This document shows positions 46,288 through 54,814 of a DNA stretch of 64,000 nucleotides, piece after piece (position 1 is the stretch's first letter; every line of letters starts with the position of its first letter). The translations under genes and the position numbers were made by a program. The stretch is from Clavibacter sp. VKM Ac-2872 (GTDB lineage: Bacteria > Actinomycetota > Actinomycetes > Actinomycetales > Microbacteriaceae), in the NCBI RefSeq assembly GCF_015351105.1, contig NZ_JADKRR010000004.1, forward strand, positions 1 through 64,000, read 5' to 3'. The notes under the pieces are model-generated. The model had not been told where the DNA came from. It was given only the letters and a program-made list of their open reading frames with translations, and searched no databases.

Positions 46288-47243
46288 GCGCAGCCGTCGC
46301 CCTCCCGGCCACGGGAGACAGCAGCACGTGGAACGACACCGAGCGCGCGCTCGTCGAGGCGTCCGGCCTCGTGAAGAAGCAGGGGCAGAACATGGTCCTC
46401 GCGCCGCGTCCGGTCGTGGAGGCGTTCCTGCTCCACTGCCGCCGCACGGGCCTCGACCCGATCGCGAGGCAGATCTACTGCATCGAGCGCGGCGGAAAGT
46501 GGGGCACGCAGGTGTCGATCGACGGCGCCCGGCTTGTGGCCGAGCGCACGAAGGAGTACCGCGGGCAGACACCCACGCAGTGGACCGCGGACGGCGTGAC
46601 CTGGGTGGACGTGTGGCTGCCGAAGGATCCGCCGGCGGCCGCGCGCGTCGGGGTGCTCCGCGAGGGGTTCTCGCAGCCGCTCGTCGCGGTCGCCACGTGG
46701 GACCAGTACGCCGACAAGAACGGGGCCATGTGGAAGAAGATGGGCGCGCTCATGCTCGGCAAGTGCGCCGAGATGCTCGCGCTGCGGAAGGCGTTCCCGC
46801 AGGACCTCTCCGGCCTCTACTCGACCGAGGAGATGGACCAGGCCGGAGGCCCGAAGTCGGCGGCCGTCGTCGAGCAGCCGACGCCCGAGCTCGTCCAGGT
46901 GCAGGAGCAGCCCGCGGCGGCCGTCGACTGGGAGGCGCTCGCGTCCAAGGCGACGAGCCGCGACGAGCTGAACGCGATCTGGCAGCGCGTCGGCCGTGAG
47001 GATCCCCGCGCGCGGACGCAGCAGCTGCAGATCCGGATGAAGGAGTTCGCGTCGTCGATGACGTCTCGGCCGACGCCGGAGCCCGAGAAGCCGTGGGCGA
47101 AGGAGACCCCGCAGGAGGAGGTCGTCGAGGCCACCGTCGTCGACGAGGAGCAGCCGCCGGCCGGTGGCTGGCCGACCGCGCAGGTGCCGCTCGTCGAGGA
47201 CGAGCCGGACCCGGAGCCGTACGGGGGCGGGGACCGTGCCTGA
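46284..47243 (+). CDS. Bet/RecT-type ssDNA annealing protein
   Basis: 319 aa, GTG at 46284. Bet family core at ~15-195: FLLHCRRTGLDPIARQIYCIERGGKWGTQVSIDGARLVAERTKEYRG, MWKKMGALMLGKCAEMLALRKAFP and GLYSTEEMDQA. The C-terminal ~115 residues are Glu/Pro/Ala-rich and could be an interaction tail. Works with the YqaJ exonuclease in phage homologous recombination. Confidence 0.93.
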   Translation: MSAAVALPATGDSSTWNDTERALVEASGLVKKQGQNMVLAPRPVVEAFLLHCRRTGLDPIARQIYCIERGGKWGTQVSIDGARLVAERTKEYRGQTPTQWTADGVTWVDVWLPKDPPAAARVGVLREGFSQPLVAVATWDQYADKNGAMWKKMGALMLGKCAEMLALRKAFPQDLSGLYSTEEMDQAGGPKSAAVVEQPTPELVQVQEQPAAAVDWEALASKATSRDELNAIWQRVGREDPRARTQQLQIRMKEFASSMTSRPTPEPEKPWAKETPQEEVVEATVVDEEQPPAGGWPTAQVPLVEDEPDPEPYGGGDRA

Positions 47244-47712
47244 TCCTCTCCACCCGGCCATCAGCGCGCGGCTCGCCTCGATCGGGATCCGCGAGCCAGA
47301 CCCGACGGACCCGATGCACGTCCGCCTCGTGGCCGCGCTGTCCGGCGTCGTCGCGCAGTCGGTCGGAGCGCAGCTCCTCGCGATGCGGTTCGAGTTCGTG
47401 TCCCGCTTCCAGGAGGCCGGCGCCATGCACGTCCGGAAGCGCATCGCGCACAAGCGGTACGTCGCGGCGCTCGTGAAGAGGCTGCGGGAGGCGGATCCGA
47501 AGCTGTCCCGCACGGCCGCGAAGCAGGAGGCCGAGGAGACCGACGAGGCCCTCGAGCTCGAGGGCGACGCGGACGCGTGGAAGGCCGAGGAGTCCGCGAT
47601 GCGGCAGTGGCTGCAGGCGATGGACGCGGCGTCGCGGAACCACGCGACGGACCGCGCGGACGAGCGGGCGACGTTCATCGGTCGCGGCCAGATCCCGGAG
47701 CAGGCGACGTGA
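47236..47712 (+). CDS. helical phage protein
   Basis: 158 aa, GTG at 47236, overlapping the Bet gene by 8 bases. All helical and basic in the middle (VRKRIAHKRYVAALVKRLREADPKLSR is the core, split by short turns), acidic after ~105. Not recognised; its place suggests a DNA-transaction role. Confidence 0.72.
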   Translation: MPDPLHPAISARLASIGIREPDPTDPMHVRLVAALSGVVAQSVGAQLLAMRFEFVSRFQEAGAMHVRKRIAHKRYVAALVKRLREADPKLSRTAAKQEAEETDEALELEGDADAWKAEESAMRQWLQAMDAASRNHATDRADERATFIGRGQIPEQAT

Positions 47713-48107
47713 GCGCGCCGACCGCCAAGGTGCGCGGGCTCATGCTTGCCCGCGACCTGGATCGGTGCGCGGCGTGCGGGGGGCGCATGCACCTCGAGGC
47801 GCAGCACCGGCAGGCGACCGGGATGGGGGGTCGGATCCTCCGGCCCTCCATCACGGAGCTCCTCACCCTGTGCTCGACCTGCAACACGGCGGCCGAGGGC
47901 GGCCTGCAGCGGAGGGCGCTCGCGTCTGGGTGGAAGGTCCGCCGGTGGGTGCGGATCCCGGAAGCCGTGCCCGTCTTCTACACGCTCGAGCGCACCTGGC
48001 ACGTGCTGCTCGGCAACGGCACGAGGCAGCCGATCGACGCGGCCCTCGCCGACTACACCATGCGGGCCATCTACGGCCCCGACTACCAGAGAGGAGAACG
48101 ACCATGA
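47709..48107 (+). CDS. HNH-like zinc-binding protein
   Basis: 132 aa, GTG at 47709. Zinc site CAAC (~18) and CSTC (~57); between them LEAQHRQATGMGGR matches the first HNH His segment of phage HNH proteins. The last expected His (family C..CH...H) reads CNTAAEG, so the nuclease may be weakened or use another ligand. It may process recombination intermediates or bind DNA. Confidence 0.75.
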   Translation: MSAPTAKVRGLMLARDLDRCAACGGRMHLEAQHRQATGMGGRILRPSITELLTLCSTCNTAAEGGLQRRALASGWKVRRWVRIPEAVPVFYTLERTWHVLLGNGTRQPIDAALADYTMRAIYGPDYQRGERP

Positions 48108-48919
48108 CCGGAGTACCCGCCGAGCTCGTCATCGGCAACGACTTCATGATCGTCCGCGGCGGACTCGTCCGCACCCTCGACAACGCCAACGACGCGCTCG
48201 TGTGGACCCGCATCCACTGGCGCTGCGAGATGCACGGCGCCCACGTCATCGTGGACGAAGACGGCATCGCATGGTGGCCCGCGTCGAGGGAGACCCTGGC
48301 GGTGGAGACCGGCCTGCGACAGGAGCAGGTCCGGCGTTGCCTCGAGCGCCTCGTCGAGGGCGGGTTCCTCGAAACGGCGAAGCACCACCGGAACGGCAAC
48401 TACGACCAGACGAAGTCGTACCGCACCGTCATCGAGGGCACGGAGCCAGCGGGCGGATCTGCCGAAGGCACCCTGCCAGATCGCCCAATGAGCGGGGCGG
48501 TGCCGCCCAATGTTCCTTCTCTTAAGACTCTGGAAGAAGAGAGCGCGCCGAAGCGCGCCGCTCGGCTCCCGAAGGTCTTCGTCATCACGGACGAGATGCG
48601 CGCGTGGGCGGCGGAAGCGACGCCGCTGGTCGACGTCGACGCGAAGCTCGGCGAGTGGATGGACTACTGGCGAGGCCGCGGGACTCCGATGAAGGACTGG
48701 GTCGCGACGTGGCGGAACGGCATGCGCAAGCAGCAGGACTTCGCGGTCCGCGACGGGCGCACCCGCCAGCAGCCGGCGCCGGTCCCGGACGTGACCGCGG
48801 AGGTGCTGCGCGAGCAGCGTGACGCGTGGCTCGCCGAGCACGGCGTCACGCTCGAGGAGCTCGAGGCGAACAAGCACGACCCCGCGTGGCGCGCCCGCAT
48901 CGAGGGGCGCGCAGCATGA
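48104..48919 (+). CDS. phage replication initiator / replisome organiser
   Basis: 271 aa, ATG at 48104 with GAGGAG upstream. Winged helix at ~50-115 (WWPASRETLAVETGLRQEQVRRCLERLVEGGFLE), a disordered middle, and a C-terminal segment WMDYWRGRGTPMKDWVATWRNGMRKQ, which is the signature end of phage helicase-loader/replisome proteins. DnaB helicase is encoded two genes later. The phage origin may lie in this gene, as is common, but I see no clear iterons. Confidence 0.82.
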   Translation: MTGVPAELVIGNDFMIVRGGLVRTLDNANDALVWTRIHWRCEMHGAHVIVDEDGIAWWPASRETLAVETGLRQEQVRRCLERLVEGGFLETAKHHRNGNYDQTKSYRTVIEGTEPAGGSAEGTLPDRPMSGAVPPNVPSLKTLEEESAPKRAARLPKVFVITDEMRAWAAEATPLVDVDAKLGEWMDYWRGRGTPMKDWVATWRNGMRKQQDFAVRDGRTRQQPAPVPDVTAEVLREQRDAWLAEHGVTLEELEANKHDPAWRARIEGRAA

Positions 48920-49593
48920 CCGCGCCCTACTACTCCGACGAGCTGGTGACGCTCTACCACGGCCTCGCCGAGGACCACGTCGCCGAGTGGACGGCGGCCG
49001 ACGTCCTGTGCGTCGACCCGCCCTACGGCATCGACTACCAGTCGGGCCAGAAGAGCGAGACGATCGCGCGCTCCATCGCCGGCGACAAGGACACGTCGGT
49101 CCGCGACGCGATCCTCGAGGCGTGGGGACCCGACCGTGCGGCGCTCGTGTTCGGCACCTGGCGGATCGTCCGCCCTGCCGGCGTGAAGATGCTGCTCGTC
49201 TGGGACAAGAAGGGCGCGCTCGGCATGGGCGATCTGTCGATCCCGTGGAAGCCCGGGCACGAGGAGATCTACGTGCTCGGCGGCGGGGCATGGCGCGGGC
49301 AGCGCACGAATGACGTGCTGCGGGTCGCCCCGGTCCAGTCGACGTCGCGGAACGGGCGGCTGCACCCTCACCAGAAGCCCCTCGCGCTCATGGAGGAGCT
49401 CATCCGGAAGCTGCCCCTCGGGGTGGTGGCGGATCCGACCGCCGGCGTCGGGAGCACGCTGCTCGCGGCGTCGCGCCTCGGGCAGCGGTCGATCGGCGTC
49501 GAGCTGGATGAGGGCCACTGCGAGACGATCGCGAAGCGGTGCGCGACCGACCGCTCGCAGGCGCTCTTCGGCGACTGGGACGGTGCGGCGTGA
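48916..49593 (+). CDS. DNA adenine-type methyltransferase
   Basis: 225 aa, ATG at 48916. Motif IV DPPYGIDY near residue 34 precedes motif I-type DPTAGVGSTLLAA near 175, the beta-class order; DPPY is typical of N6-adenine enzymes. The target-recognition part is short. No partner restriction gene is nearby, so it is an orphan methylase, perhaps to shield phage DNA from host restriction. Confidence 0.9.
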   Translation: MTAPYYSDELVTLYHGLAEDHVAEWTAADVLCVDPPYGIDYQSGQKSETIARSIAGDKDTSVRDAILEAWGPDRAALVFGTWRIVRPAGVKMLLVWDKKGALGMGDLSIPWKPGHEEIYVLGGGAWRGQRTNDVLRVAPVQSTSRNGRLHPHQKPLALMEELIRKLPLGVVADPTAGVGSTLLAASRLGQRSIGVELDEGHCETIAKRCATDRSQALFGDWDGAA

Positions 49594-50909
49594 CCGGCGA
49601 GGACCGCGCGGGCCGCGCCGAGCAGGACGGCACCGACCACGCCGAGCGCGCGACCCTCGGCGCGATGCTGCTCGCGTCGTCCGCGCTCTACGACGTGCTC
49701 GACGAGAAGGTCACCCCCGACGACTTCCTCCGCCCCGCGCACGCGCTCGTCTTCTCCGCGGTCCTGTCGCTCGTGAACCGCACCGAGCCCGTCGACCCGA
49801 TCACGGTCGCCGACGAGCTCGCGCGCCTCGGCGACCTGGCGAAGGTCGGCGGCGCCGGCTACCTGCACCAGCTGACCGGCGACGTCGTCACCGCGGCGAA
49901 CGCCGGATACTACGCGGCGATGGTCCGCGACCGCGGCGCCCGCCGGCGGCTGACCGAGGCCGGGCTGAAGATCACGCAGCTCGGCCAGGCCGTCGACGGA
50001 TCCACCGCGGACGCGATCGACGGCGCCCGCGCGGCGCTCGAGCGCGCCACCACGCAGGAGCGCGCCGACGTCCACGCCGTCGGGGCGACCGTCGACGCGG
50101 TCATCGACAGCCTCGGCACCCCGCCGGACTACTACCCGTCGCCGTGGGCGTCACTCGACCGGCTCATCGGGGGCTTCAACCCCGGCAGCCTCTACATCGT
50201 CGGCGCCCGCCCCGGCGAGGGGAAGACCATCGTCGGCCTGCAGTGCGCGACCCGGCTCGCGCACGAGGGCCTCGTCGCGTTCATCAGCCTCGAGATGGGG
50301 GAGTCCGAGCTGCAGTTGCGCCTCATCGCGCAGTACGGCGAGGTCCACATGAAGTCGCTCCGGAACCGGAACCTGAACGAGGAGCAGTGGAAGCGGGTGA
50401 AGATCGCGCGCGACCGGTACGACAAGGCGCCGATCTACATCTACGACCAGGGCTCGACCCTCGCCGACATCCGTGCGTTCATCCGCGCGGTCGCCCGCCG
50501 AGGGAAGCTCTCCGGCGTCGTCATCGACTACCTGCAGATCATGTCCGGATCCGGGCGGGAGAACCGGCAGGCGGAGGTAGCCGAGTTCTCGCGGGCGCTG
50601 AAGCAGCTCGCCCGGCAGCTGAAGGTCCCCGTCATCGCGCTCTCGCAGCTGTCGCGGCCGCCGCAGCAGCGCGAGGGGAAGCAGCCGGTCCTCACGGACC
50701 TCCGCGAGTCCGGCGCGATCGAGCAGGACGCCGACGTCGTGATGCTCCTGAACTACGACCGCGAGAAGAAGGCGGGCGAGCTCGGCGTGACCGTCGCGAA
50801 GAACCGGCACGGCGAGATGGGGACCATCTCGCTCATCTGGCAGGGGCAGTACGCGCGCCTGCAGGACAAGTCGTACGACCCGTGGGGCTCGACGACCCTC
50901 GACATCTGA
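49590..50909 (+). CDS. dnaB: replicative DNA helicase, DnaB-like
   Basis: 439 aa, GTG at 49590. N-terminal DnaB domain (~10-115, ERATLGAMLLASSALYDVLDEKVTPDDF) and RecA-like motor: Walker A GARPGEGKT (~205), FISLEMGESELQLRL, Walker B GVVIDYLQIM, and SQLSRPPQQR, LTDLRESGAIEQDADVVMLL with the Arg-finger region. Full length. It unwinds phage DNA; priming must come from the host since no primase is visible. Confidence 0.95.
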   Translation: MTGEDRAGRAEQDGTDHAERATLGAMLLASSALYDVLDEKVTPDDFLRPAHALVFSAVLSLVNRTEPVDPITVADELARLGDLAKVGGAGYLHQLTGDVVTAANAGYYAAMVRDRGARRRLTEAGLKITQLGQAVDGSTADAIDGARAALERATTQERADVHAVGATVDAVIDSLGTPPDYYPSPWASLDRLIGGFNPGSLYIVGARPGEGKTIVGLQCATRLAHEGLVAFISLEMGESELQLRLIAQYGEVHMKSLRNRNLNEEQWKRVKIARDRYDKAPIYIYDQGSTLADIRAFIRAVARRGKLSGVVIDYLQIMSGSGRENRQAEVAEFSRALKQLARQLKVPVIALSQLSRPPQQREGKQPVLTDLRESGAIEQDADVVMLLNYDREKKAGELGVTVAKNRHGEMGTISLIWQGQYARLQDKSYDPWGSTTLDI

Positions 50910-50955
50910 CCACCGCGGACCACCCGGCCCGCGCGCACCGAGAGAAGGACTGACC

Positions 50956-51426
50956 ATGAGCAAGGCCACCATCACGATCGAGGGATTCATCTCCCGCGAC
51001 CCCGAGCTGAAGTACGCGAAGAGCAGCGGCAAGCCGTTCCTCTCGATCAGCGTCCCGCACACCCCCCGCAAGCAGGAGAACGGCCAGTGGGTCGACGCGG
51101 GCGACACGACCTGGTTCCAGGCGACCGTCTTCAACGAGGACGCCGAGTACCTCGCGACGATCCTCACGAAGGGCACGCTCGTCACGATCACGGCGGCGCC
51201 CGAGGTGAACGTCTTCCAGAAGCAGGACGGCTCGCACCAGGCGAACATCGTCCTCCGCTTCCCGACGATCGCGATCATCCAGAAGGCCCCGAAGGGCTAC
51301 CAGGCGGGCGGCGGCGCCGGCGGCAACCAGGCTCAGGAGCCGTGGGGCGCGCCCGCGTCGACGGGCTGGCACCAGCCGCCCGCGCAGCCCGAGGCCGGGT
51401 ACTACAACGACGAGACGCCGTTCTGA
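50956..51426 (+). CDS. ssb: single-stranded DNA-binding protein
   Basis: 156 aa, ATG at 50956 with AGAAGG upstream. OB fold at ~1-112 (MSKATITIEGFISRDPELKY, WFQATVFNEDAEYLA, GTLVTITA), Gly/Gln/Pro-rich linker, and an acidic tip YNDETPF resembling the conserved DDIPF tail that recruits partner proteins. It should coat ssDNA in replication and recombination. Confidence 0.93.
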   Translation: MSKATITIEGFISRDPELKYAKSSGKPFLSISVPHTPRKQENGQWVDAGDTTWFQATVFNEDAEYLATILTKGTLVTITAAPEVNVFQKQDGSHQANIVLRFPTIAIIQKAPKGYQAGGGAGGNQAQEPWGAPASTGWHQPPAQPEAGYYNDETPF

Positions 51427-51791
51427 TGGCCGCCGTGCAGCGCACGATCGAGCAGGTCATCGCGGACGCGTGGGGGAACGACGAGGGCGGCGTCACCGTG
51501 CACGTCCTCGAGGAGGGCACGCATCTCGAGGTGCAGCGCGCGCTCACCCCGGACGAGGCGCGCGCGTTCGCGGCGGCCATCATCCTGGCGGCGGACGCGG
51601 TCGAGCAGAGGCCAGGCGAGCCGCCTGCGCCCCGTGGAGACGCGATCACCGCCTCGGGGCATCGTCGTGTCCAGGATGTTGCGAAAACGCCGCAGATCGT
51701 CGCAGAAGCGCAACAGCCCGAGGTCTGCGGAGGCATGTGCAGCCGCCCTCGCGGCCACGCCGACGCCCACCACCCGACGATCCGATGGTGA
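51426..51791 (+). CDS. phage hypothetical protein with C-terminal Cys/His motif
   Basis: 121 aa, ATG at 51426 (TGATG, one-base overlap with ssb). Helical N-half (TIEQVIADAWG, LTPDEARAFAAAIILAADAVE). C-terminal EVCGGMCSRPRGHADAHH looks like a single zinc site. Function unknown. Confidence 0.75.
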   Translation: MAAVQRTIEQVIADAWGNDEGGVTVHVLEEGTHLEVQRALTPDEARAFAAAIILAADAVEQRPGEPPAPRGDAITASGHRRVQDVAKTPQIVAEAQQPEVCGGMCSRPRGHADAHHPTIRW

Positions 51792-52072
51792 TCCCGGCGC
51801 CGCCCCCGGTGCGCGTCGACGAGGAGGCCGAGGCCCTGCGGCTCCTCGTCGACGGTCCTGAGGGGGAGCGGCAGTGCGTCGGCACCATCGACGGCCTGCC
51901 TTGCCCGAAGCCCGCGGTCTGGTGCATGGAGTGCCCGAGCTGCGGGTCCTACGGCCAGGCATGTGACGCGCATCGCGAGTGGGCCGACCGCCGAGCCGAG
52001 CACGGCATCCGGCAGGTGTGCACCCGCTGCCGGACCCCCTTCCCGGTGCCGCTCCCGTGGGGGCCCCTGTGA
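51785..52072 (+). CDS. small zinc-ribbon phage protein
   Basis: 95 aa from ATG at 51785 (GTG at 51788 also possible). About seven Cys: RQCVGTIDGLPCPKP, WCMECPSCGSYGQACDAH and CTRCRTPFP, which fit two zinc knuckles. Probably binds nucleic acid or protein; role unknown. Confidence 0.72.
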   Translation: MVIPAPPPVRVDEEAEALRLLVDGPEGERQCVGTIDGLPCPKPAVWCMECPSCGSYGQACDAHREWADRRAEHGIRQVCTRCRTPFPVPLPWGPL

Positions 52073-52209
52073 TCGACACCGACCGCCTCCTCGCCCACCT
52101 CCGCGCCCGCGCGGACCACCCGGACGCCGTGCTCTACGCGGTGTTCACCGGCCTCGCCGCCCGCATCGAGCGCGGCGACTTCGACATCGACCAGAAGGAC
52201 CAGACATGA
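52069..52209 (+). CDS. small phage protein, 46 aa
   Basis: GTG at 52069 overlaps the previous stop (GTGA). Helical: LLAHLRARADHPDAVLYAVFTGLAARIERGDF. Not recognised. Its place in an unbroken chain of overlapping genes supports it. Confidence 0.65.
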   Translation: MIDTDRLLAHLRARADHPDAVLYAVFTGLAARIERGDFDIDQKDQT

Positions 52210-52673
52210 ACAGCCCCTACGAAGACCTCGACTTCATGGCCAACTGCATCGCGCGCGGCGACGACCCGCGCGCCGTGCTCGGGACCGCCGTACGCGTTGC
52301 GCTCGAGGCGGAGCGCGCTCGCGCCGCCGTCGAGACCGCCACTCCCCCGGCCACCGCCGACGCGCTCACGGCGCTCGACGAGATCGAGGAGGTGCTGACC
52401 AGCGAGGGGGCCATCACCGGCTCGCCCATGGGGAACATCGCCCTGATCCGACGCTCGCTCGCTGCTGCGCCCGAGCGGCACGTCATCACCGAAGCCATGA
52501 TCGAGGCCGCGGCGCGGTCGCTGTTCAATGACGGCCAGCCCGACGAAGACGACCCCGCGGACCCCAACCAGCTCTCGTGGTCGAGCATGGCCGCCGACGA
52601 CAGGAGCCGCGCGGACCTCTACCGCTCCGACGCGCGCCGGATCCTCATCGACGCGCTCGCGGTGGCTTCGTGA
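52206..52673 (+). CDS. phage hypothetical protein
   Basis: 155 aa, ATG at 52206 (ATGA overlap). Acidic and helical. The C-terminal part (ITEAMIEAAARSLFNDGQPDEDD, then RADLYRSDARRILIDAL) resembles a short repeat found in many phage proteins of unknown role. Confidence 0.75.
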   Translation: MNSPYEDLDFMANCIARGDDPRAVLGTAVRVALEAERARAAVETATPPATADALTALDEIEEVLTSEGAITGSPMGNIALIRRSLAAAPERHVITEAMIEAAARSLFNDGQPDEDDPADPNQLSWSSMAADDRSRADLYRSDARRILIDALAVAS

Positions 52674-53485
52674 GCGACCGCATCGAGGAGACCGTCGACT
52701 GGTCCGAGGTCGTCGACGACCAGGCGCTCCTCCACCTCGCGGCCGCCCGCGCCGACAACGCCCTCCGCGCGGCGCCCGCGGTCATCCGGCACATCCGCGA
52801 GCAGGTGACCCCGTCGCTCGTCCGTCCCGGCGACGGCATGCCCCGAGCCGCGTCCAAGGAGCCGCCCGCCCCGGCGCGCCTCGACCCGATCGACGACGCC
52901 GACGCGGTCTACGCGCAGCTGATCGACTGGCTCGTGTCCTGGTGCGACACGTACGGCGTCCGCCCGCCCCAGGTGACCGGCGCCGTCCGCGTCTCCGAGG
53001 ACGGGGTCGTGCAGGGCTTCCGCGGCCGCATGGATCCCGCGACCGCCGCTGACCTGACCCGCCGCGTGGGGAACGACCTGCTCGTCCTCACGCAGAGGGT
53101 CCTCCGGCACCCGACCGCCAGGACCTACTTCGACGACATCGCGGGCATCGTGCACCGGGCGTCGGCGAAGTACCCGCAGGCGCCGCGCCCGCAGCGCGCC
53201 GTCATCCCGCGGCCGTGCTCCACGTGCGGGGAGCACGCGGTCGGCGCGGCCTGGCGCTCCGCCGACCTCCTCGACGTGGTCGTGGAATGCAGCGTGTGCG
53301 GGCAGGAGGTCTCGCCCACTGATGCGATGCGGACGCTCGGCTGGCTCGCCCCGAAGGTCCTCGTCGAGCAGGCCACGACCGACCTGTGGACCTGGTCCTG
53401 CCAGACCTGCGGCGACCACGGCGCGGGGAACCGGCCGGTCGCCGAGGCGAAGGCGCGCGAGCACCGCTGCGAGGTGGCGCTGTGA
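52670..53485 (+). CDS. phage protein with two zinc-finger-like segments
   Basis: 271 aa, GTG at 52670. N-terminal helical domain (~1-150). C-terminal zinc segments: CSTCGEHAVGA (~180) with CSVCGQE (~208), and CQTCGDHGAGN with the final H-x-C (~245-268). It likely binds nucleic acid. No enzymatic motif seen. Confidence 0.78.
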   Translation: MSDRIEETVDWSEVVDDQALLHLAAARADNALRAAPAVIRHIREQVTPSLVRPGDGMPRAASKEPPAPARLDPIDDADAVYAQLIDWLVSWCDTYGVRPPQVTGAVRVSEDGVVQGFRGRMDPATAADLTRRVGNDLLVLTQRVLRHPTARTYFDDIAGIVHRASAKYPQAPRPQRAVIPRPCSTCGEHAVGAAWRSADLLDVVVECSVCGQEVSPTDAMRTLGWLAPKVLVEQATTDLWTWSCQTCGDHGAGNRPVAEAKAREHRCEVAL

Positions 53486-53850
53486 CCGGGGATGTCGCAC
53501 CCTGGCTGGTCGCGCTGGGCCTGACCGGCGGCCTCTGCTTCCTTGCCCGCATGGCCTATGACGTGGTCGCGCTTCTCCGAGCGCGGTCTCGGCGACGCCC
53601 AGCGAAACCGCCCGAGGTATCGCTGAAGCAGGGTAGTGAGCTGCCGCCCGTCGGCTCCACCGTGACCCTGCGGGAGGCGGACTGGTACCTCGGCGATGTC
53701 GTCGGGTTGGCCTCCGGGTCCCGGGGTCGGGTTGTCCATACCGACCGCGAGCTCGACGGCCCTCATGCCGGGGTGCATGTCCTCTGGGAGGGCTACGAGA
53801 ACAGCATCCGGTGCCGCCCCCACGAGCTCATCTGGGAGGGCCACCCGTGA
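53482..53850 (+). CDS. phage membrane protein with beta-rich tail
   Basis: 122 aa, GTG at 53482. One transmembrane helix (~5-25, LVALGLTGGLCFLARMAYDVV), a basic patch (RARSRRRPAKPP), then a small beta domain (VGSTVTLREADWYLGDVVGLASGSRGRVVH) of SH3-like appearance. Unknown. Confidence 0.7.
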   Translation: MTGDVAPWLVALGLTGGLCFLARMAYDVVALLRARSRRRPAKPPEVSLKQGSELPPVGSTVTLREADWYLGDVVGLASGSRGRVVHTDRELDGPHAGVHVLWEGYENSIRCRPHELIWEGHP

Positions 53851-53927
53851 AGGCCTGCCTGATCCTCGCCGCCTTCTGCTTGCTCCTCATCCGCTACAGC
53901 CCCACCCGAACGAAGGACCCAACATGA
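53847..53927 (+). CDS. 26-aa single-helix membrane peptide
   Basis: GTG at 53847 overlaps the previous stop (GTGA), and its own stop overlaps the next start (ATGA). Sequence starts MKACLILAAFCLLLIRYSP: one hydrophobic helix and a short polar end. Too short for usual gene callers, but the precise overlaps at both ends support translation. Confidence 0.6.
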   Translation: MKACLILAAFCLLLIRYSPTRTKDPT

Positions 53928-54259
53928 CCGACACCGCAGCCGCTCGCGATACTGCCGCCGAGCGGATCCGCCAGAACGCGAAGTGGGGTGAGCAGAACCA
54001 CCCCGACGGCACTGGCCCCGATGTGCGCCCGCTCCTCTTCGCTGGCGCCCTCCCGCGCGCGGACGACCTCGCCCGGTACGCCACCCAGGCGACGGACGCG
54101 CACGCAGCCGACGGCACGGTTACCTGGCTCGACATCCTCCGCGAGGAGTACCACGAGGCGCTCGCCGAGTCCGACCCTGCGAAGCTGCGTGAGGAGCTCA
54201 TCCAGCTCGCGGCCGTCGCACAGCAGTGGGTCGAGCACATCGATCGCCGCGAGGCCTAG
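53924..54259 (+). CDS. MazG-like nucleotide pyrophosphohydrolase, putative
   Basis: 111 aa, ATG at 53924. The segment RIRQNAKWGEQNHPDG and the acidic helices REEYHEALAES and REELIQLAAVAQQWVEHID match small phage proteins related to all-alpha NTP pyrophosphatases, whose ExxE...ExxD residues bind Mg. It might cleanse or alter the nucleotide pool or ppGpp-like signals. The catalytic set is not fully certain. Confidence 0.65.
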   Translation: MTDTAAARDTAAERIRQNAKWGEQNHPDGTGPDVRPLLFAGALPRADDLARYATQATDAHAADGTVTWLDILREEYHEALAESDPAKLREELIQLAAVAQQWVEHIDRREA

Positions 54260-54268
54260 CCCCGGCAC

Positions 54269-54499
54269 ATGAACAAGCGGCAGGAGCTCACGATCGGCGA
54301 GGCAGCCGAGCGCGTCCACCGCACCCGCCGCACGATCCAGTTCTGGATGAACCGCGACGGGATGCGGTTCCACTGGAAGCGGGGGAAGAAGATGATCCGC
54401 CTCGACGACCTCCTCCTGCACTACCGGAAGAACCTCATCGCGAACCCGAATCGGAAGCGCCCGGAGGGGTCGCGCAAGAAAAGTGCGTCTGGGGGTTGA
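54269..54499 (+). CDS. HTH DNA-binding protein
   Basis: 76 aa, ATG at 54269. MerR/excisionase-like winged helix: LTIGEAAERVHRTRRTIQFWMNRDG and then WKRGKKMIRLDDLLLHY, with a very basic C-terminus. It is the last gene before the terminator that ends the early region, so a late-gene activator role is possible. Confidence 0.75.
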   Translation: MNKRQELTIGEAAERVHRTRRTIQFWMNRDGMRFHWKRGKKMIRLDDLLLHYRKNLIANPNRKRPEGSRKKSASGG

Positions 54500-54814
54500 C
54501 AACGCAACGACTTCACCCCACAGATGGAGATTAGACAAGAAAGGCACCGCGGGACACGCTCCCGACGGTGCCTTTCCTGTTCCCGGGCGCGAACCATGCC
54601 CCGGCCCCAGACGACCGCCTCGGGCGCGGTCGCGGCGGGGACGCGACCCGCTGGGGAGTCTCGCGTCCCCGCCCCACGCTCTTCCTGCCACCGGACACGC
54701 ACATGCCCGCGGCGCCCCGACGAACCTCGCGCCTGAGCGCCGAGACGCCGGGTGCGCGCCGCCACCACCCCGCACCGCCGGTTCGGCAGGACCCCTTCAC
54801 CGAGGAGCGCACGC
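54500..54814. other. early/late boundary region
   Basis: 315 bases. It contains TTGACA at 54496-54501, a good -35, but no good -10 at 16-18 bp (CACAGA/ACAGAT), then the terminator at 54540-54575. The remaining ~240 bases have no supported gene; a late promoter is expected here. Confidence 0.4.
54540..54575 (+). terminator. terminator of phage early region
   Basis: AAAGGCACCG and CGGTGCCTTT form a perfect 10-bp stem with a 16-base loop, followed by TTTCCTGTT. It splits early and late genes. Confidence 0.8.

Noticed and set aside
54496-54524. Late phage promoter with TTGACA -35
   Set aside because: No acceptable -10 at 16-18 bp, and the early terminator follows at once. Kept only as a remark in the boundary region.
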